DNA of 64,000 bases, taken from Cunninghamia lanceolata. Its lineage: Eukaryota > Streptophyta > Pinopsida > Cupressales > Cupressaceae. Location of the stretch: NCBI GenBank assembly GCA_027924645.1, contig BSBN01001687.1, positions 7,006,001 to 7,070,000 of the forward strand, written 5' to 3'. Of the stretch, positions 35,438 through 47,672 are shown one piece after another (within the stretch, counting starts at the first letter, position 1; every line of letters starts with the position of its first letter). Under the pieces are notes generated by a model. It did not search any database. It was not told the DNA's origin and was given only the letters and a program-made list of their open reading frames with translations. A program made the position numbers and the translations under genes.

Positions 35438-37397
35438 ATGGCCCCCTCAAGCCAAGTTTATCTATAAAAAATATTGAAATGTAATGAAGGGGATTTTGAA
35501 TTGTCCTTCCCAATAAACTCTAAATAAATTAATAGCTTCTTCAAATATATTTGGACCTTACAAGAATTATAATACATATAAGAAAACAAGTGACAACCTT
35601 CAACATACTAAAGAACATCATCCAACTAAAATTATCCAAGTTCTATGAAAAATAATGCCAATTGGAGGTGCTCACCTACCAGCCATATGACTTGCACAAA
35701 GCTAAGTAAACCAATGATCTAGGAGAACCAATTAATAACTAAGTTAAACAAGAAATCAATCAAATCATGTGGATATAAACAATCATACACATGAATGAAG
35801 GGTTCACAACATAGAACCGTCTCTTTAGTTCAATTGAGGAGGATATAAGAAGGATACAACATAAATGGGAAGAATAACCAACTGAGTACTCATACCCAAG
35901 GTAAGATTCAAAATTGTGTCTCAAGCCCATCACAGATACTCTATCAAATTTCACCTTCATTTACTGTCAAACCTCCATTTAACAATCTTAACACAACACC
36001 AATCATTAAATATAATAAGTATCTCCAATAATCACAATGAAACCAATGAACTACTTATTCCTCCAATGATATCAAGTATAAACATAAGCCAAAACACTTC
36101 TTGTAGAGAGATTTACATGTCTCTTTAAACCCTAAGTACATGATTTTCTATAAATCTCAAGGAGAGAAACAACTAAGGAATTAAAAAGGATAAACACAAC
36201 AAATACACAAAATAGAAATGGATTTGGTCTCAACTTAATCCCACAACCAAATGAGAGAACTCTTTATCTACAACACTCACACAACCAAAAATAAGACACT
36301 AAATTTACAAAATAAAAGAGAACAATCTATTTCAAAACTCAACACAAGAAAAAGGAATCATTATGTACTCTTTGCACACACACACATGAAAAATAGAAAA
36401 TAAAATAAGAGAAAAGAGGACTTACCTCTTCAAGGTAAGCTTATTTGGAGTAGAAGATCTTTCTCCCTCCTTGAATATCTTTATAGGCCAAGGAGATCCT
36501 AGAAGCCACAAATAGTTTCCCAAAACTATGGGCTCAAAATCATGAGCCAACACAAATTCAAAATGGTCCAACTTAGATCAATGTGCATCCCTCCAAAAGT
36601 AAATCCTCCTAGAATAGTAAACAACTATTCCATGAAGACCTTTGACCCTAAGACTAAGGGGCTAGAATGTAACTCTAAGTGTTCTAAGTAGAGGCAATAA
36701 GTACACTTACACACCTCATACAAACAACTATTTTTAGTCAATCAAAGATGTCTTTCCTAGTCCAGTAGTAACCCCTCTTTTTATTGACTTCATACAATCA
36801 TCATAATGCACATGAAAAGTAGAATAATGAATATTGAGATTTCCTCCATGTGTGGTGTCCATTCCATGAGTGCCCAACATTTACAATACAACTAATAATT
36901 AAATATTATAATTTTCTAAGAACTGTAGGGTGTATAATACCTAATTCTAACAAACTTGAGCTTAGATTTGGTCAACCATTTGCATGTTACATAGAAATTT
37001 GAAAGCAAAAGTAATATTTAATAATTAGTAATTATCTTTCCTCATTCACAATTTTCCATAAGCACACACAAACACAAATACACATCTATTTATACCAAAA
37101 AGAAAATTAAAACTTTTATGGGACTACAAAATGGAAAATGGAATATTATTTGAGACAATACATGAAAAAATATGTAATCTCTTTTTTTATTGATATTCAA
37201 TACATAATGAATGATAATTTTCTTCTAAATCAAGATAAAAATCATAGTTAATTGTCTTGGCATGTTGTAAAGTATAATATTTTGTAGATAGGTAAGAAAA
37301 AATAGATTATAGACTCAAAACTATAAAAATGATAAATCATTATAGAAAGGATTATATAATAAACTTGGGCTATATGTGTCTATGATATTCGTTATTT
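35438..37397. other. Unassigned A-rich region
   Basis: No gene recognised. On the minus strand TGTTAGAATTAGGTATTA starts at 36952 and looks like an LTR end preceded by AGCTCAAGTTTG, but the other end and a target duplication were not found. Confidence 0.4.
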
Positions 37398-37402
37398 CTA
37401 AC
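37398..37402. repeat. Target duplication CTAAC, left copy
   Basis: CTAAC before the TG at 37403 recurs at 40321-40325 directly after ...CATGACA. Confidence 0.65.
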
Positions 37403-40217
37403 TGTAAAGTATAGAAATTACATATTTAACATAACCGAAGTGAAACTAAATTAACATGAAGCAAGCAAAGAAACTACAACTACATCAACAAGTAAAAGAG
37501 ATAGAATTAACATCTATTGTCAGTTACAAGATTTCATTCATAATTTGATACACATACATAATTCATTCATCTTTCTACGTTCAATTACATATCTTTCTAA
37601 ACAATATATACAATTTTTAAATATGGCCTTTCGCCTTACATAACATTTTGAGTTCAGTGAAGATATATGTCTATCAACAAGATCAAGTAAAATCCATCAC
37701 AATTAGTCCTCGACCACCATCGACCATCTGTCCATATGTTGCGTCGAAGGACAAGAACATGGTTCAGGCACTTTTATGCCCAACCACAAAGCTTGCACTT
37801 CCCCAATATACTCGACCCTACTCGAATGGTCTAGCAACCTGTAAACAAGTGGTAGGGTGGAATTTGGTGCATGCCTATTAACCTACATGCATCCTAACTA
37901 GAATGCAGCATCTCATTAACAAGACATGGTAGGGAAAAATAATGCATAAATAGGCAAATAAACCATCTATTTCACTAGTACACATGTCTGTCTTAATGTC
38001 AAATTACTTTGGCCAAAGTATTAACCAATTAACGGTGTGTAGGTTTTGAAAATAAAACCTACTTTTCGGTTACCCCATGTTTGACACCCGTCCCGAAAGG
38101 CAATCTTTCCTAAAAACTCAAAACATAGAAAACACGAATAACCATTCACTTTCAAAACATAGTTTGTAGGAAAATAAACTCCTACTACGCATGTATAAAC
38201 ATAGAGAAAAGAATTTGTTTTAGAAGATTCAACAATTGTTTGTTTGATAAAGTAGCTAGTTTTCTTACTAAGAATTATAGTGCGGTTTATTCCCTTTCAT
38301 CCATTTTGGTTCATGAAGTGGTTATAATTTCTTGATGTTGAAGGCAAAAAAAAAGAGAGTATCATTCATAAAGTAAAAACAAATACATATTTTAACTCTC
38401 TATATATATTAAAATGTTTCAAAACTATAAAGTCACAGCATACTCAAGTATAATTGTATTTGACCGATTATCACAAGTGGAAGAGACTGTAAGGTTATAG
38501 CAACACAATTTTGGTAAGTCTCTGCCGATTATCAAAAGATGAAATTTTATATCATGATTTGGATATAACATGCATTTACGCAACTCTAAAACCATATTAC
38601 TGGCCTACAGGCTGACAAAGAATAAATAAAAGATTAATATAATTTTCCTTAGAGGTCGTTTAGATTGAGGCTGAGTCATTTTATGAGTCGAGGTTGGCAT
38701 AGATTTACACAACTTGAAACTAATGTCGTAAAGGTCAACATCACAGTTCAAGACAGACACATATGTCATTTAGAATAGCCAAGGAAACCATGTGCAAGCT
38801 ATTTTAACATCATACGGGTATTTTTAAGAGCAAAAGACAAGTCGATTCTAAGTAGAAAAAAATTAGGCTAATTAAAACCAAAGTCTGGCTAAACACCTAA
38901 AAAGTCTCACTAATCGAAAGCAAAATTAGGAAGATTAAATAAAGGGTTGTCAAAACCATTAAATACATCAATGAAGTCGATGCAATTTGAAAGGGCCGAA
39001 AGCAAGAAAGATACGGCGTCGTTCTTATAAGCCAGAGGCTAAAAAAAAGTTATAACAACGAGCATAAAAGAAAAGATGTCGATCTAATCCATGCAAGGTC
39101 AATTTGAAATAGAAAGGAGGCCGATTAAAGTTGCTTAGTCCGATTTAGGTCATAAGAGGGTCAATTTCTTTTAAGAAGAAGGCAAATCAAATTAAACATA
39201 GAGGTCGCTTATGGAAAAGCCATTTAGCATAATCTTTCAAGAGAGTTTAAATGAAGAAGAGAGACGAACTACTGATCAAAAGATCAATTAATGAAGATAA
39301 CACAAGGCAAATAATAATAAGAAAAGCCAAGTTCACAAAGGCCGATCTGAGATTTCAATTCTAGAAAAGTTGCAAAGTTCAATTTAAAAATGGGTAACAG
39401 ATCAAATAGAAAGTTTTAGACTTTTAACAAAGGCAAGATTACTGACTATTAAGGCATTACCATTGATCACAAGAGAGAGACAGGTCCGATTCAAGAGAGA
39501 GACAAGCCGATCCTAGCATATGCACTATATCATTGCTTGCAAAACAATAATTGAAAATAAAAGCTTGCAGATATAGGAGTAAATTTAGAGGTTGATTTTA
39601 TCATAAGGTCATTTACAATTTGCAGTCAAAGAAAACTTCAAATTGATTACAAGAAAATGTGAATCAACACCAAAATAGAGATTGATGTGCAGATCGACCA
39701 AGCTTCTGAGACTCAATTTCTGAGCTCAACGACTACTTTTATCATGCAAACTTGGATGTTTATGAATAAACAATACAATCAATTTTTTTCTTGACTGGTT
39801 TTAGTACGATCTCAAATATATGTAAAATTTGGTCTCTAATTTCATTACATCTTCCACAGCTTAAGTCTACAGAAACAATAAACAAAGAGGGAAACCTAGT
39901 AATGTTGTAGCAAGCCTCGGTCTAGTCCTCGCTAAATTGTTTCCCAGATCTAAATTTCGCGCTCTTCTGCTCTTTTCTCCTTATCACCTGTTGTACCTGT
40001 CTTTGCGTCTCTCTCTCTATATATTTTCTCAAAAGCTTTTCTTTCTTTTTATTCCTCTCAAAAACCTAATTTCCCATTCCATAAATGGCGTCCATCTCAT
40101 GCAAAAAGTTCTCTTTTCTTTTATTTTTTATTCTTTTTCCTTTCCAAAGACTTCCTTTCGCATGCATACGCATGCCATTGGTTCTTTTCTTTTAATTAAA
40201 ATAAGCCATAAAATAAC

Positions 40218-40259
<42 letters not shown>

Positions 40260-40320
40260 TAGTTATAAATATATATATTTTATTATTTTATAATTTATCA
40301 CAAAAGTCTGAGACATGACA
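37403..40320 (-). mobile_element. 2.9-kb gene-less solo LTR
   Basis: TG...CA unit of 2,918 bp, TGTAAAGTAT to GAGACATGACA, flanked by CTAAC. Like the LTR at 8221-12059 it has no coding capacity. A similar CGA-rich, C-rich block with CATCGACCATC lies about 300 bp from the left end (compare 8460-8490), and a pyrimidine-rich block lies towards the right. On the minus strand it opens TGTCATGTCTCAGAC; TATATAGAGAGAGAGACGC at about 40020 is a possible TATA region in that direction. The left terminus rests mainly on the matching 5-bp flanks, so it is less certain than the right. Confidence 0.62.
40218..40256. repeat. (TA)n microsatellite
   Basis: About 19 uninterrupted TA units inside the solo LTR. 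Confidence 0.95.
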
Positions 40321-40325
40321 CTAAC
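40321..40325. repeat. Target duplication CTAAC, right copy
   Basis: Partner of 37398-37402. Confidence 0.65.
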
Positions 40326-40597
40326 AAATACACAAAAATGTCAAAAAGAAATGATAAAATGAAGTTAAGTGGTTACTCCATAATGGCATACTCAAATTGA
40401 CTGTGCAACTTATAGGACCTCTCCATCCATGAAAATAGTATTATAAAAATCAAGTGACTCTTGGATCTTTGCCTCTATTTTTCTCCATGACAATATTCAT
40501 GAAGGATATAAAGTTAGGATTCACTTCCCATTACATGCGAATCATTAATATCTTGTTGAAGCAAAGACAATATTTTAAATCTCTTTCATTTAGCAAC

Positions 40598-40611
40598 AAC
40601 ATATTAGTATT
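40598..40611. repeat. Target duplication of ORF1-only LINE, left copy
   Basis: AACATATTAGTATT, repeated exactly at 41581-41594. Confidence 0.85.
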
Positions 40612-41580
40612 CTTGCTATGAGAGGATTGGCAATGCCATTGGTCATTTTCTGAAAGTTGATTCAACTACCTCTTTTATGGGTCACTCCATGATTGCCCGA
40701 ATTTTGGTGGATATTGACATCTCCAAATCCCTTTTTGGAGATGTTGTTTTGAGGGTTGGGGATCAACCTTCGAAACAACTGGTGGACTATGAGGGTATCG
40801 CCTTCAGATGTCGGCGTTGTTTTGCTATTGGTCATATGGCTGTTGGTTGTCCTCTATTGCATCGCAAAAGGATGCTCTTTTGGATCATTTGACTATCAGT
40901 GCTTCCTAGGAAGTTGGTTCGTCTTGTGGTGATGATTCCTCTCAAGAGGATGAGTCCCCTCTTGAGACTGTTCCGGTGGGGGTGGTGGTAGCTGCTGCAA
41001 ATCCCATGACTCTATTGGACTCTTTTATTCCTCCTATGGCTCCCACCTCAGCTCCTGCTACTCTGGACTAGATTATTTCTACTCCAACTGTCGTTAATTC
41101 TTTGGCTATGCCTAATTCAGACTTGGTGGTTCCACACTTGGGGGCTTCTGTACTTGCTCCTTCTTCCTTTACTCTAGTTTATTCTAGGTTAGCTTCGTTG
41201 GTGCCTTCCATGGCTATTGTTGCTTGGGAGGATCCCCCCCACTTGCCTTGCTCTAAGGACTTTGACTTTGAGGTCTCTTGGACTGTGGTCCAACGAAGAA
41301 AGAAAGGGCTCCCCAAATTTGTTGGGGAGCTACGCCCTAGGGCTAAGGGTGTTAGGTTTGTTGTTTCAAGATCTGTAATTGTTTAGATCCCCTGTCTAGT
41401 TTTTCTGCTATTAGTGCGCATCCTATGCACTGTTTGCATTGCCTTTTTGGCTGTTGGTTTCTTGCAGCTGTGCTGTTGTTCTATTTTGTCTACCCTTGCG
41501 GCCTTGTTCGTTTCTTTGCCCCTGTAGACTGTTCTGTATTAGGGTTTGGCTCCCTTGTTTAGCCGCTTATCATAATCAAA
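40612..41580 (+). mobile_element. ORF1-only LINE derivative (969 bp)
   Basis: A plus-strand insertion with a 14-bp duplication. From 40622 the frame encodes the end of the ORF1 DUF4283 region (ARILVDIDISKSLFGDVVLR, QLVDYEGIAF) and a zinc knuckle CRRCFAIGHMAVGC (CX2CX4HX4C, about 40808-40849). A Ser/Pro-rich tail and the ORF1 C-terminus VSWTVVQRRKKGLPKF end at the TAG near 41384. The 3' UTR with GGGTTTGGCTCCCTTG and ATAATCAAAA follows at once. Endonuclease and RT are entirely missing between ORF1 and the tail, so this is an internally deleted or ORF1-only copy that must have been mobilised by a full LINE. It carries about two stops and a shift. Confidence 0.85.
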
Positions 41581-41594
41581 AACATATTAGTATT
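41581..41594. repeat. Target duplication of ORF1-only LINE, right copy
   Basis: AACATATTAGTATT, partner of 40598-40611. Confidence 0.85.
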
Positions 41595-43800
41595 ATTGGT
41601 GACCAATAAATCCTATTGCATGTGATCAATGACCTTATTAATAAGAAAATTTGATACTTGATTAATTGATGTCCAAAGATGCACAAAATTGATTATTTCA
41701 AATGCTCTACCAAAGAACAGGTTATTTAGAGAATGTTGCAACAAACACAATACCTTAGAGTAGCTAGCTACCAAAAACTCTTCAAAAATTACCTTTGAGT
41801 AAGAGGATCATAACCATTCTAAAAATCCTCCCAAATCCACACAAAATTTCTTATATGGTCATAGTCCATTATATTCAATTTTATACATAATTGCCATGTA
41901 TCATACTAATCAGAGAGGAGAAAATGTTCCCCATCACCAAAAAAATATTTTCACTATAGAAAGATTAGCTAGCTTAGTAATAATGTTTTTGAAGACCACA
42001 AAGAGGTTTGGGGAGTGTGAATTGACTCTAATTCATCAAGTTTAATTTATTTTAACTACAAACTACAAACTCCTCGTGAAGAAAAGTTGCATTGAGTCTT
42101 ATCTAAATTTTGCTTGCTCAAATTATCTTAGAGGCTAAAGAAAACAATAAATTGACTTATGGAAATTCCTTGAAGCACCATTTTAGTAAGAGTTGGACAA
42201 CTATATTTTGAAAGCCATATGTGAGTTCATTTTTAAACCATTGACTGATACCATTTAGTAAGTCATGTCTTGATCCATACATTTTAGGCTATAGAAACAT
42301 AGGCTTTTCTAAGATATTTAATAAAATTTATTTACTTCCACAATGTGCAAAGAAATAGCAATTTCCAATTACATGAAGGTGTTCTATAAGAAGTTGGCAT
42401 GTTTTCCATATAATTTTATGTTCTTAAACTAATGTAAAAAAAGATAAAAAGTGGGAGAACCTATATGTAGTAATTTAGTTCATTTTCATTTTGTTTAATT
42501 AACACTCCATGTACATTGTCTCTAACTTATAGTTATATTTATTTGTGTTAAATTTTTTTGTCAATATTATAATAAAATTACAAAATCTCTAGGCATCTTT
42601 TTCCTTAGACCTTGATACCAAAAAATGATAAAGAAGTGGGGTGCCATTCATCAATTTACCTTGACTATCTTTCTAAAATTAAAGTATATTTAAATATGTG
42701 ACATGATCTTCATGTGTTCTAACTCTCCATCTCTTTGCATAGTTTCTAGTTTATGATTGAATATTTATGTGTTGATAAGGAAGTAATACTAGCTAGCTTT
42801 ATCAAAAGGACAAAATTTCTTGGATGTTTATAGAAGCAAGGAAAGAGTGCAAACAAGAAATTATTTTGACATTTATTTATAGTCATGTGAGCATCATCTT
42901 GTAAGATTTAATATATCATTCCAAAAGAAAATTTCATTGACTATTTTTTTAATTGTATTAAAATATTTTAATTCAATAAATTGTAATTAAAAAGAATCTT
43001 ATTGGGTAGGTTTCGAGTCTTAATCTCAAAATTAAAGTAGAGCTCTCTCTTCAACCTCATTCTCTCATCAAGTCATATCAATTATAAATAATAAGAAATG
43101 ATTCAACTTTAATTGAACATGTATTAATGATACAATATTTGTTGAATATAATTAATAATCCAACAAAAAATTAAACAATTAGAATTTTAATGGAAGTCAT
43201 ATGTAAGACAGAATAATTGTTTTAGATAATAACATGAACATATTATTTTATTAGTCTCATCTTTAATGGAAGTCACATGTAAAACAAAACATTCACTTTA
43301 GATATTAACATGTATATATTATTTTATCAATATCATCTTAAAGAAGACTAAGAATATAAGTTGTTATTCATAGAATAGATATGTAAAAGAGGTTTTCTAA
43401 TGGTTAGAATTTTAGGTATCTTAATTTTTTAAATAAATAAGTACATTTTTAATTTAGTCTAAAATGGTGGGTATCTCTTTTCTCCTAATTATTAATATCT
43501 GATTAATAAATTTTAAAAAAGAAACAATTTTATAAAATATTGACTTGTCACCTAATAATATCTTTTTTAAAATAAAAGGTGTTAAAAACCTATAAGATTA
43601 TATTAATAATAAAAAATATGGATTACATATGTTTAGATAAAAGAAACAGATAGAGAAGATAGAGCATGAACAACTTTAGCCGAAAATATCTTAAACAAAG
43701 ATATACATGATCAACAAAAAAATTATGACTAAGAACTGTATGAGGAGCTAGGACTATCAAGAAGGAATAGCAAAGGAGGAGCTAAGGAGGCAAAATCATT
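41595..43800. other. AT-rich region without recognised features
   Basis: No frame, element end or clear repeat could be supported in this stretch. Confidence 0.5.
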
Positions 43801-43849
43801 AGGAGTGGGGGTTTGATGGGGAGGTAGTAGCATTCACAACATAGGATGC

Positions 43850-44460
43850 ATTTCACCCCACTAGAAGAGGAACCAACACATGCCTAAAGAGTAATTTGAG
43901 GACATTGAAAACTTCATTAGCGCTTTCAACCAATCTTGGAGCCAATTGTGACATGTGGGTGCAAGCAACATTGTTAAAGGCCAAACTACAATAATTTTGT
44001 AACCCTCTCATGATCACTTGGAATAAGCAAGAAATATTTGGGTTATTCTTTATGTGGAGATGAGTGAAGAGTCCTCCAACAAGGGTAGCACCTTCGAAGA
44101 AGTTGTACTCGCTAATTACCAACTGTAATTTCTTTTCATCAAGCAAGTAATCCTAAACATAGCCAAGGCCTAGACCTTGAAGTCTTTCGACATCTTTTAA
44201 GAGATCCATGGAACTCAAGAGGAAGATAGAGACAACCTCTAAGTATTCAAAGATGTGAAGAGCATCCAGCAAGAGGTCCAATCCAATTATGGTTCAGATA
44301 GTAGCTTCCATCTTCTCACACTCAAAGTTGAAGACATGGCCTAGTTTTACAAAGCCATAGGCTCCAATTTCTTTCTAGGTTCCCATTTTTGGCCTAGAAT
44401 GGAGATTTGTTTGTTGAGCATAACCCTCTTCATTTTACCTCTTAAAGTTGCAAACTTAAA
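43850..44460 (-). pseudogene. Decayed unknown reading frame
   Basis: The minus strand keeps protein-like sequence over about 600 bp, including ILGQKWEPRKKLEPMALVKL, LDLLLDALHIFEYLEVVSIF and, in the 97-codon frame 43853-44146, VIMRGLQNYCSLAFNNVACT and HMSQLAPRLVESANEVFNVL. There are one or two stops and no recognised domain. It could be a remnant of a gene or a mobile-element protein. Function unknown. Confidence 0.3.
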
Positions 44461-44548
44461 TGCAACTGAACACTATCAAGAAAAATGAAAGTTATACCTG
44501 CAATTTATGAAGATGACTCCATAAAAACCATCCATTTGACATAATGTT

Positions 44549-44832
44549 TTTGATAAAGATAAGTAGCTAACCAGGGGCTGAACCCTTTACAAAGGATGCC
44601 ACAAGGGCTGAAAAACGTGAGACAAAACAGAACAACTACAACCAAGCTGTAGGAAACCAACAACCAAAAGAACCTGATCCCAGAAGCAGCAGACCAGGAA
44701 CAATAGACCGATAGCATAGGCACAGCAGCCCGACTGGAGAGAAAACAACAAGGATCTACACAACACTAGATCCTGCCCTACCAACTCCAATTCCCTTGTC
44801 ACTAGAAAGCAAAGGACCCTTCTTCCTACTCA
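44549..44832 (-). mobile_element. Short 5'-truncated LINE tail (284 bp)
   Basis: On the minus strand this is T/G-rich LINE 3' UTR ending AGGGTTCAGCCCCTGG, then CTTTATCAAAAA, like the tails at 3016 and 41580. ACATAATGTT flanks it at 44539-44548 and 44833-44842 (10 bp). It is non-coding; the frames inside come from the UTR. Confidence 0.75.
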
Positions 44833-44847
44833 ACATAATGTTATTCT

Positions 44848-45054
44848 ATGGGGTTGGTTGGTTTTCCTACTCAATTTGCTCAATGTCATGCTTTCAAAAT
44901 GAAGATATTATTTATCATTTGGAAAGATAGAAATGCAACTATTTTTGCTCATAATTTTGTTGCTACAAATTTCTCTACGAAAACTTGCAAGGTGTGTGTC
45001 CTTGGTCTCCTTGAGTATGTGACAAGGCTTAACCGCTCCCTGTGGATTCATTAA
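44848..45054 (+). pseudogene. Possible LINE ORF2 fragment
   Basis: FKMKILFIIWKDRNATIFAH resembles the IWKDRNxxIF linker between the zinc-binding and RNase H domains of plant LINEs. Too short to be sure; it abuts the LINE tail insertion. Confidence 0.3.
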
Positions 45055-46079
45055 CTCTGAGAGTTGTACGAGGTATTAACATGTCAATCTTTTGATGCAA
45101 CGACAACCATCTTACTAACAGAAATTATTTTTTTGATGATCTTAAATGTACTAATGTAAATACAAGCTTACACCCATAAAGTGGTCTTAAAAACCATCAA
45201 ACATTTGGAATTCCTTAAAAACCCATGGCCCTTGATGAGTCATCACATGAGTTGCTAAGATCGTTATTATGTTTTTAGGTTAGTAGGAATTATTGGAAAG
45301 CAGCTTTGATTTGAAGTGGCGAGAGGACGTTCACGTCTATATTCAACGCTTGGTGAAGAAGCCGGGCACCCTTATCATTGTATAACGATCTCAGCCACTC
45401 GAAGATTCCACCTAATCTCACTACAAATTAAAAAAGGAAAAAGAAAAAAAATAGACAATACGGCTATACTACAATAAAAGTCACTGTAATCTTCCATTCC
45501 TCTCTATCAACTCAGCTCCTGTCTTCCTCCCAAATTGCACATCATACAGCTTTTTGTGACGAAACAATTAAAAAAAAAATCGCATTCAACATCTTCTTCA
45601 TGAAACCATGTCATTTCATGTGACAGCTGTAGGCTTTTAAGATGGCCAAAACATTTACAACTGTCCGCTGAGTAAGCGGCGCCAAACGTCAACGCTGAAC
45701 TAAAATAATAGCAGACAATTTCAGAAACCAGAGATGGTCATATGTCGTCAACAAAAACTCTCGCCCATTGATTATCACTGTTTTTTCTTGCATTAGCCTG
45801 CAAAATTTTGGACAAGGGAAATTTGAAAAATGAGGAATTTTTAAGCAATTTTAAGATCTATAATTTTAAGATGTATGATCAGGGTCTTTGTCAAGTAAGC
45901 TGTTGTAAAAGTTTCTTAGTATTTTGAAATTGCCATGTATGATTTTGAGAGGCACGAAGTTAGGGTGTTCAAAAAGATTATGTAGTGTTGTGTTAAATCT
46001 TTTTTTTCTATTAACGTAGGATTATTCAAAAAAATTGGTCTCATTCTGAACTTGACATGAAAAAGTGATTCATTGGAAG

Positions 46080-46570
46080 AGTGGTACTTGTTTAATTTTG
46101 AAAGAAGATAGTTTGACGCGCACTCTAAATTTATGACCCACGAGAGTGGTGTCTCGGGATAGGTAAAAACATACTCTAAATTTGTAATGTTTTTACTTCT
46201 TTTTTTTTTTTCAAATGGGATAATTTGAAAGCACACTCCAAACTTGTGATATGAATGTCTCTTCTTGGAAGGGGACAATATGAAAGCACACTCCGAACTT
46301 GTGATATGAACGTCTCTTCTTGGAAGGGGACAATATGAAAGCACACTCCGAACTTGTGATATGAACGTCTCTTCTTGGAAGGGGACAATTAAAACCACAT
46401 TCCAAACTTGTGATATGTAGGCCTCTTTTTGAAAGGAGACAAATAGAAACACACTCCAAACTTGTGATATACAAAATGTGTTGCCTACCTTATTTTAAAA
46501 GAGGCAGGTCAAACATAGTGCACACTCCAAACTTACAATACTATCTCTTTTTAAGGGGAATTAATTTAAA
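46080..46570. repeat. Minisatellite, 55-bp unit
   Basis: Units begin at 46227, 46282, 46337, 46392 and 46446 (GAAAGCACACTCCGAACTTG and variants, with CTCTTCTTGGAAGGGGACAA). The two central units are nearly identical, while more worn copies extend left to about 46080 and right to about 46570. Because 55 is not a multiple of three, the repeat shows up as similar peptides in all minus frames, which argues against coding. Confidence 0.88.
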
Positions 46571-46715
46571 GTACATTCTCAATTTATTAAACAAATACTA
46601 ATTTATTTGTTAAAAGTGATTCTAAGAAAAAATTAAACTTGATGGTCAATTATTTTTGCCATCTAAAATTTTGACAATTAATCAAATAACATTTGTTCTT
46701 TAAATGTTAACATAA

Positions 46716-46769
46716 ATTAATTAAAAAGAATCACAAGTTTAAAAAATTATTATATTTATTATAATCTTA
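46716..46769. repeat. Long direct repeat flanking LINE tail, left copy
   Basis: 54 bp (ATTAATTAAAAAGAATCACA...ATAATCTTA) recurs at 47122-47175 with one difference. Confidence 0.8.
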
Positions 46770-47121
46770 ATTTATAACATTTGTTCTTTAAATGGGGCCT
46801 CCTTTGAAGGATAAGAATAGGTGTCCTTTGGATGAACCTAGTTCATCATCTAAAAAAACGAAGATAACTCAATTGGGTCAAGTTTTTAACTCATCCTCAA
46901 GGTTCTTTGGTGAGGTTTGGTTTTAAACCTCCATGATAATGGTTATGGCTGCCCTTTGTTTTGGTCTTGTTGTGTTTGAGGCATGCTTCCTTACTGGTTC
47001 TTGTCTCATGTTGCTATTGGTTTGTTCTTGTCTCTTGGAGTTGTAATTGGTTCTTTTTGTACAAGGTTAAGGGGCCCTTTCAAAACCCTATCTGGATAAA
47101 AGTGCTTCTATAATCAAAAAC
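46770..47121 (+). mobile_element. 5'-truncated LINE tail with 54-bp flanking repeat
   Basis: A plus-strand T/G-rich LINE 3' end with AGGGGCCCTTTCAAAACCC and ATAATCAAAAAC at its end, the family tail. It begins around 46794 with a short coding-like stretch (MGPPLKDKNRCPLDEPSSSS). The flanks duplicate 54 bp, far longer than the 10-14 bp of the other copies here. AACATTTGTTCTTTAAATG occurs at about 46687 and again at 46775, so part of the flank may be an older tandem duplication. Confidence 0.7.
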
Positions 47122-47372
47122 ATTAATTAAAAAGAATCAAAAGTTTAAAAAATTATTATATTTATTATAATCTTATTTTTTTTAAAGGACCAGCCTTAAA
47201 TTTACCATTCGATATAAGTTTAAAAATTGATATATCTTACAATAAAAATATATGATAAAATATTATATTTTACAATAAAAATTAGTTATGTTCTTATATT
47301 TTTATATAATATTAAAGAAAGATAAACTAAGAAGGATAGTTGCCTCAGTGTTTCTGCAAACCACCTTGAGTT

Positions 47373-47672
47373 GGTTGATCTTTTGTTGTTCTTATCCTTT
47401 TTTAAGATTTGTAGTGAATGATGTTGGTTGTTTACAGCCCCTGGACTGTCTACTGATTGATGTTGTACCTTTGTTGCTTTTGTTGTTCTGGCCCTTTTTA
47501 AAGATTTGTAGTGAATGATGTTGGTTGTTTACAGCCCTTAGATTGTCTACTGTTTGATGCTGTACCTTTGTTGCTTTTGTTGTTTTGGGCCTTTTTAAAG
47601 ATTTGTAGTGAATGATGTTGGTTGTTTACAACTCCTGGACTGTCTATGTTTGATGTTGTACCTTTGTTGTTT
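47373..47672. repeat. Minisatellite, 97-bp unit x about 3
   Basis: GATTTGTAGTGAATGATGTT starts units at 47406, 47503 and 47600; the last is shortened and a partial unit precedes the first. T/G-rich, with no gene. Confidence 0.85.

Noticed and set aside
33365..36952. One LTR element from TGTTACACAT to CTAATTCTAACA
   Set aside because: The flanks do not match, there is no second LTR or coding interior, and the edge at 36952 seems to belong to another unit.
46176..46474. Peptide repeat SPSKKRRSYHKFGVCF-like
   Set aside because: The 55-bp DNA repeat produces it in several frames; no start context or domain supports a protein.
46227..46490. CRISPR-like regular spacing
   Set aside because: The units are contiguous tandem repeats without unique spacers, in plant nuclear DNA.
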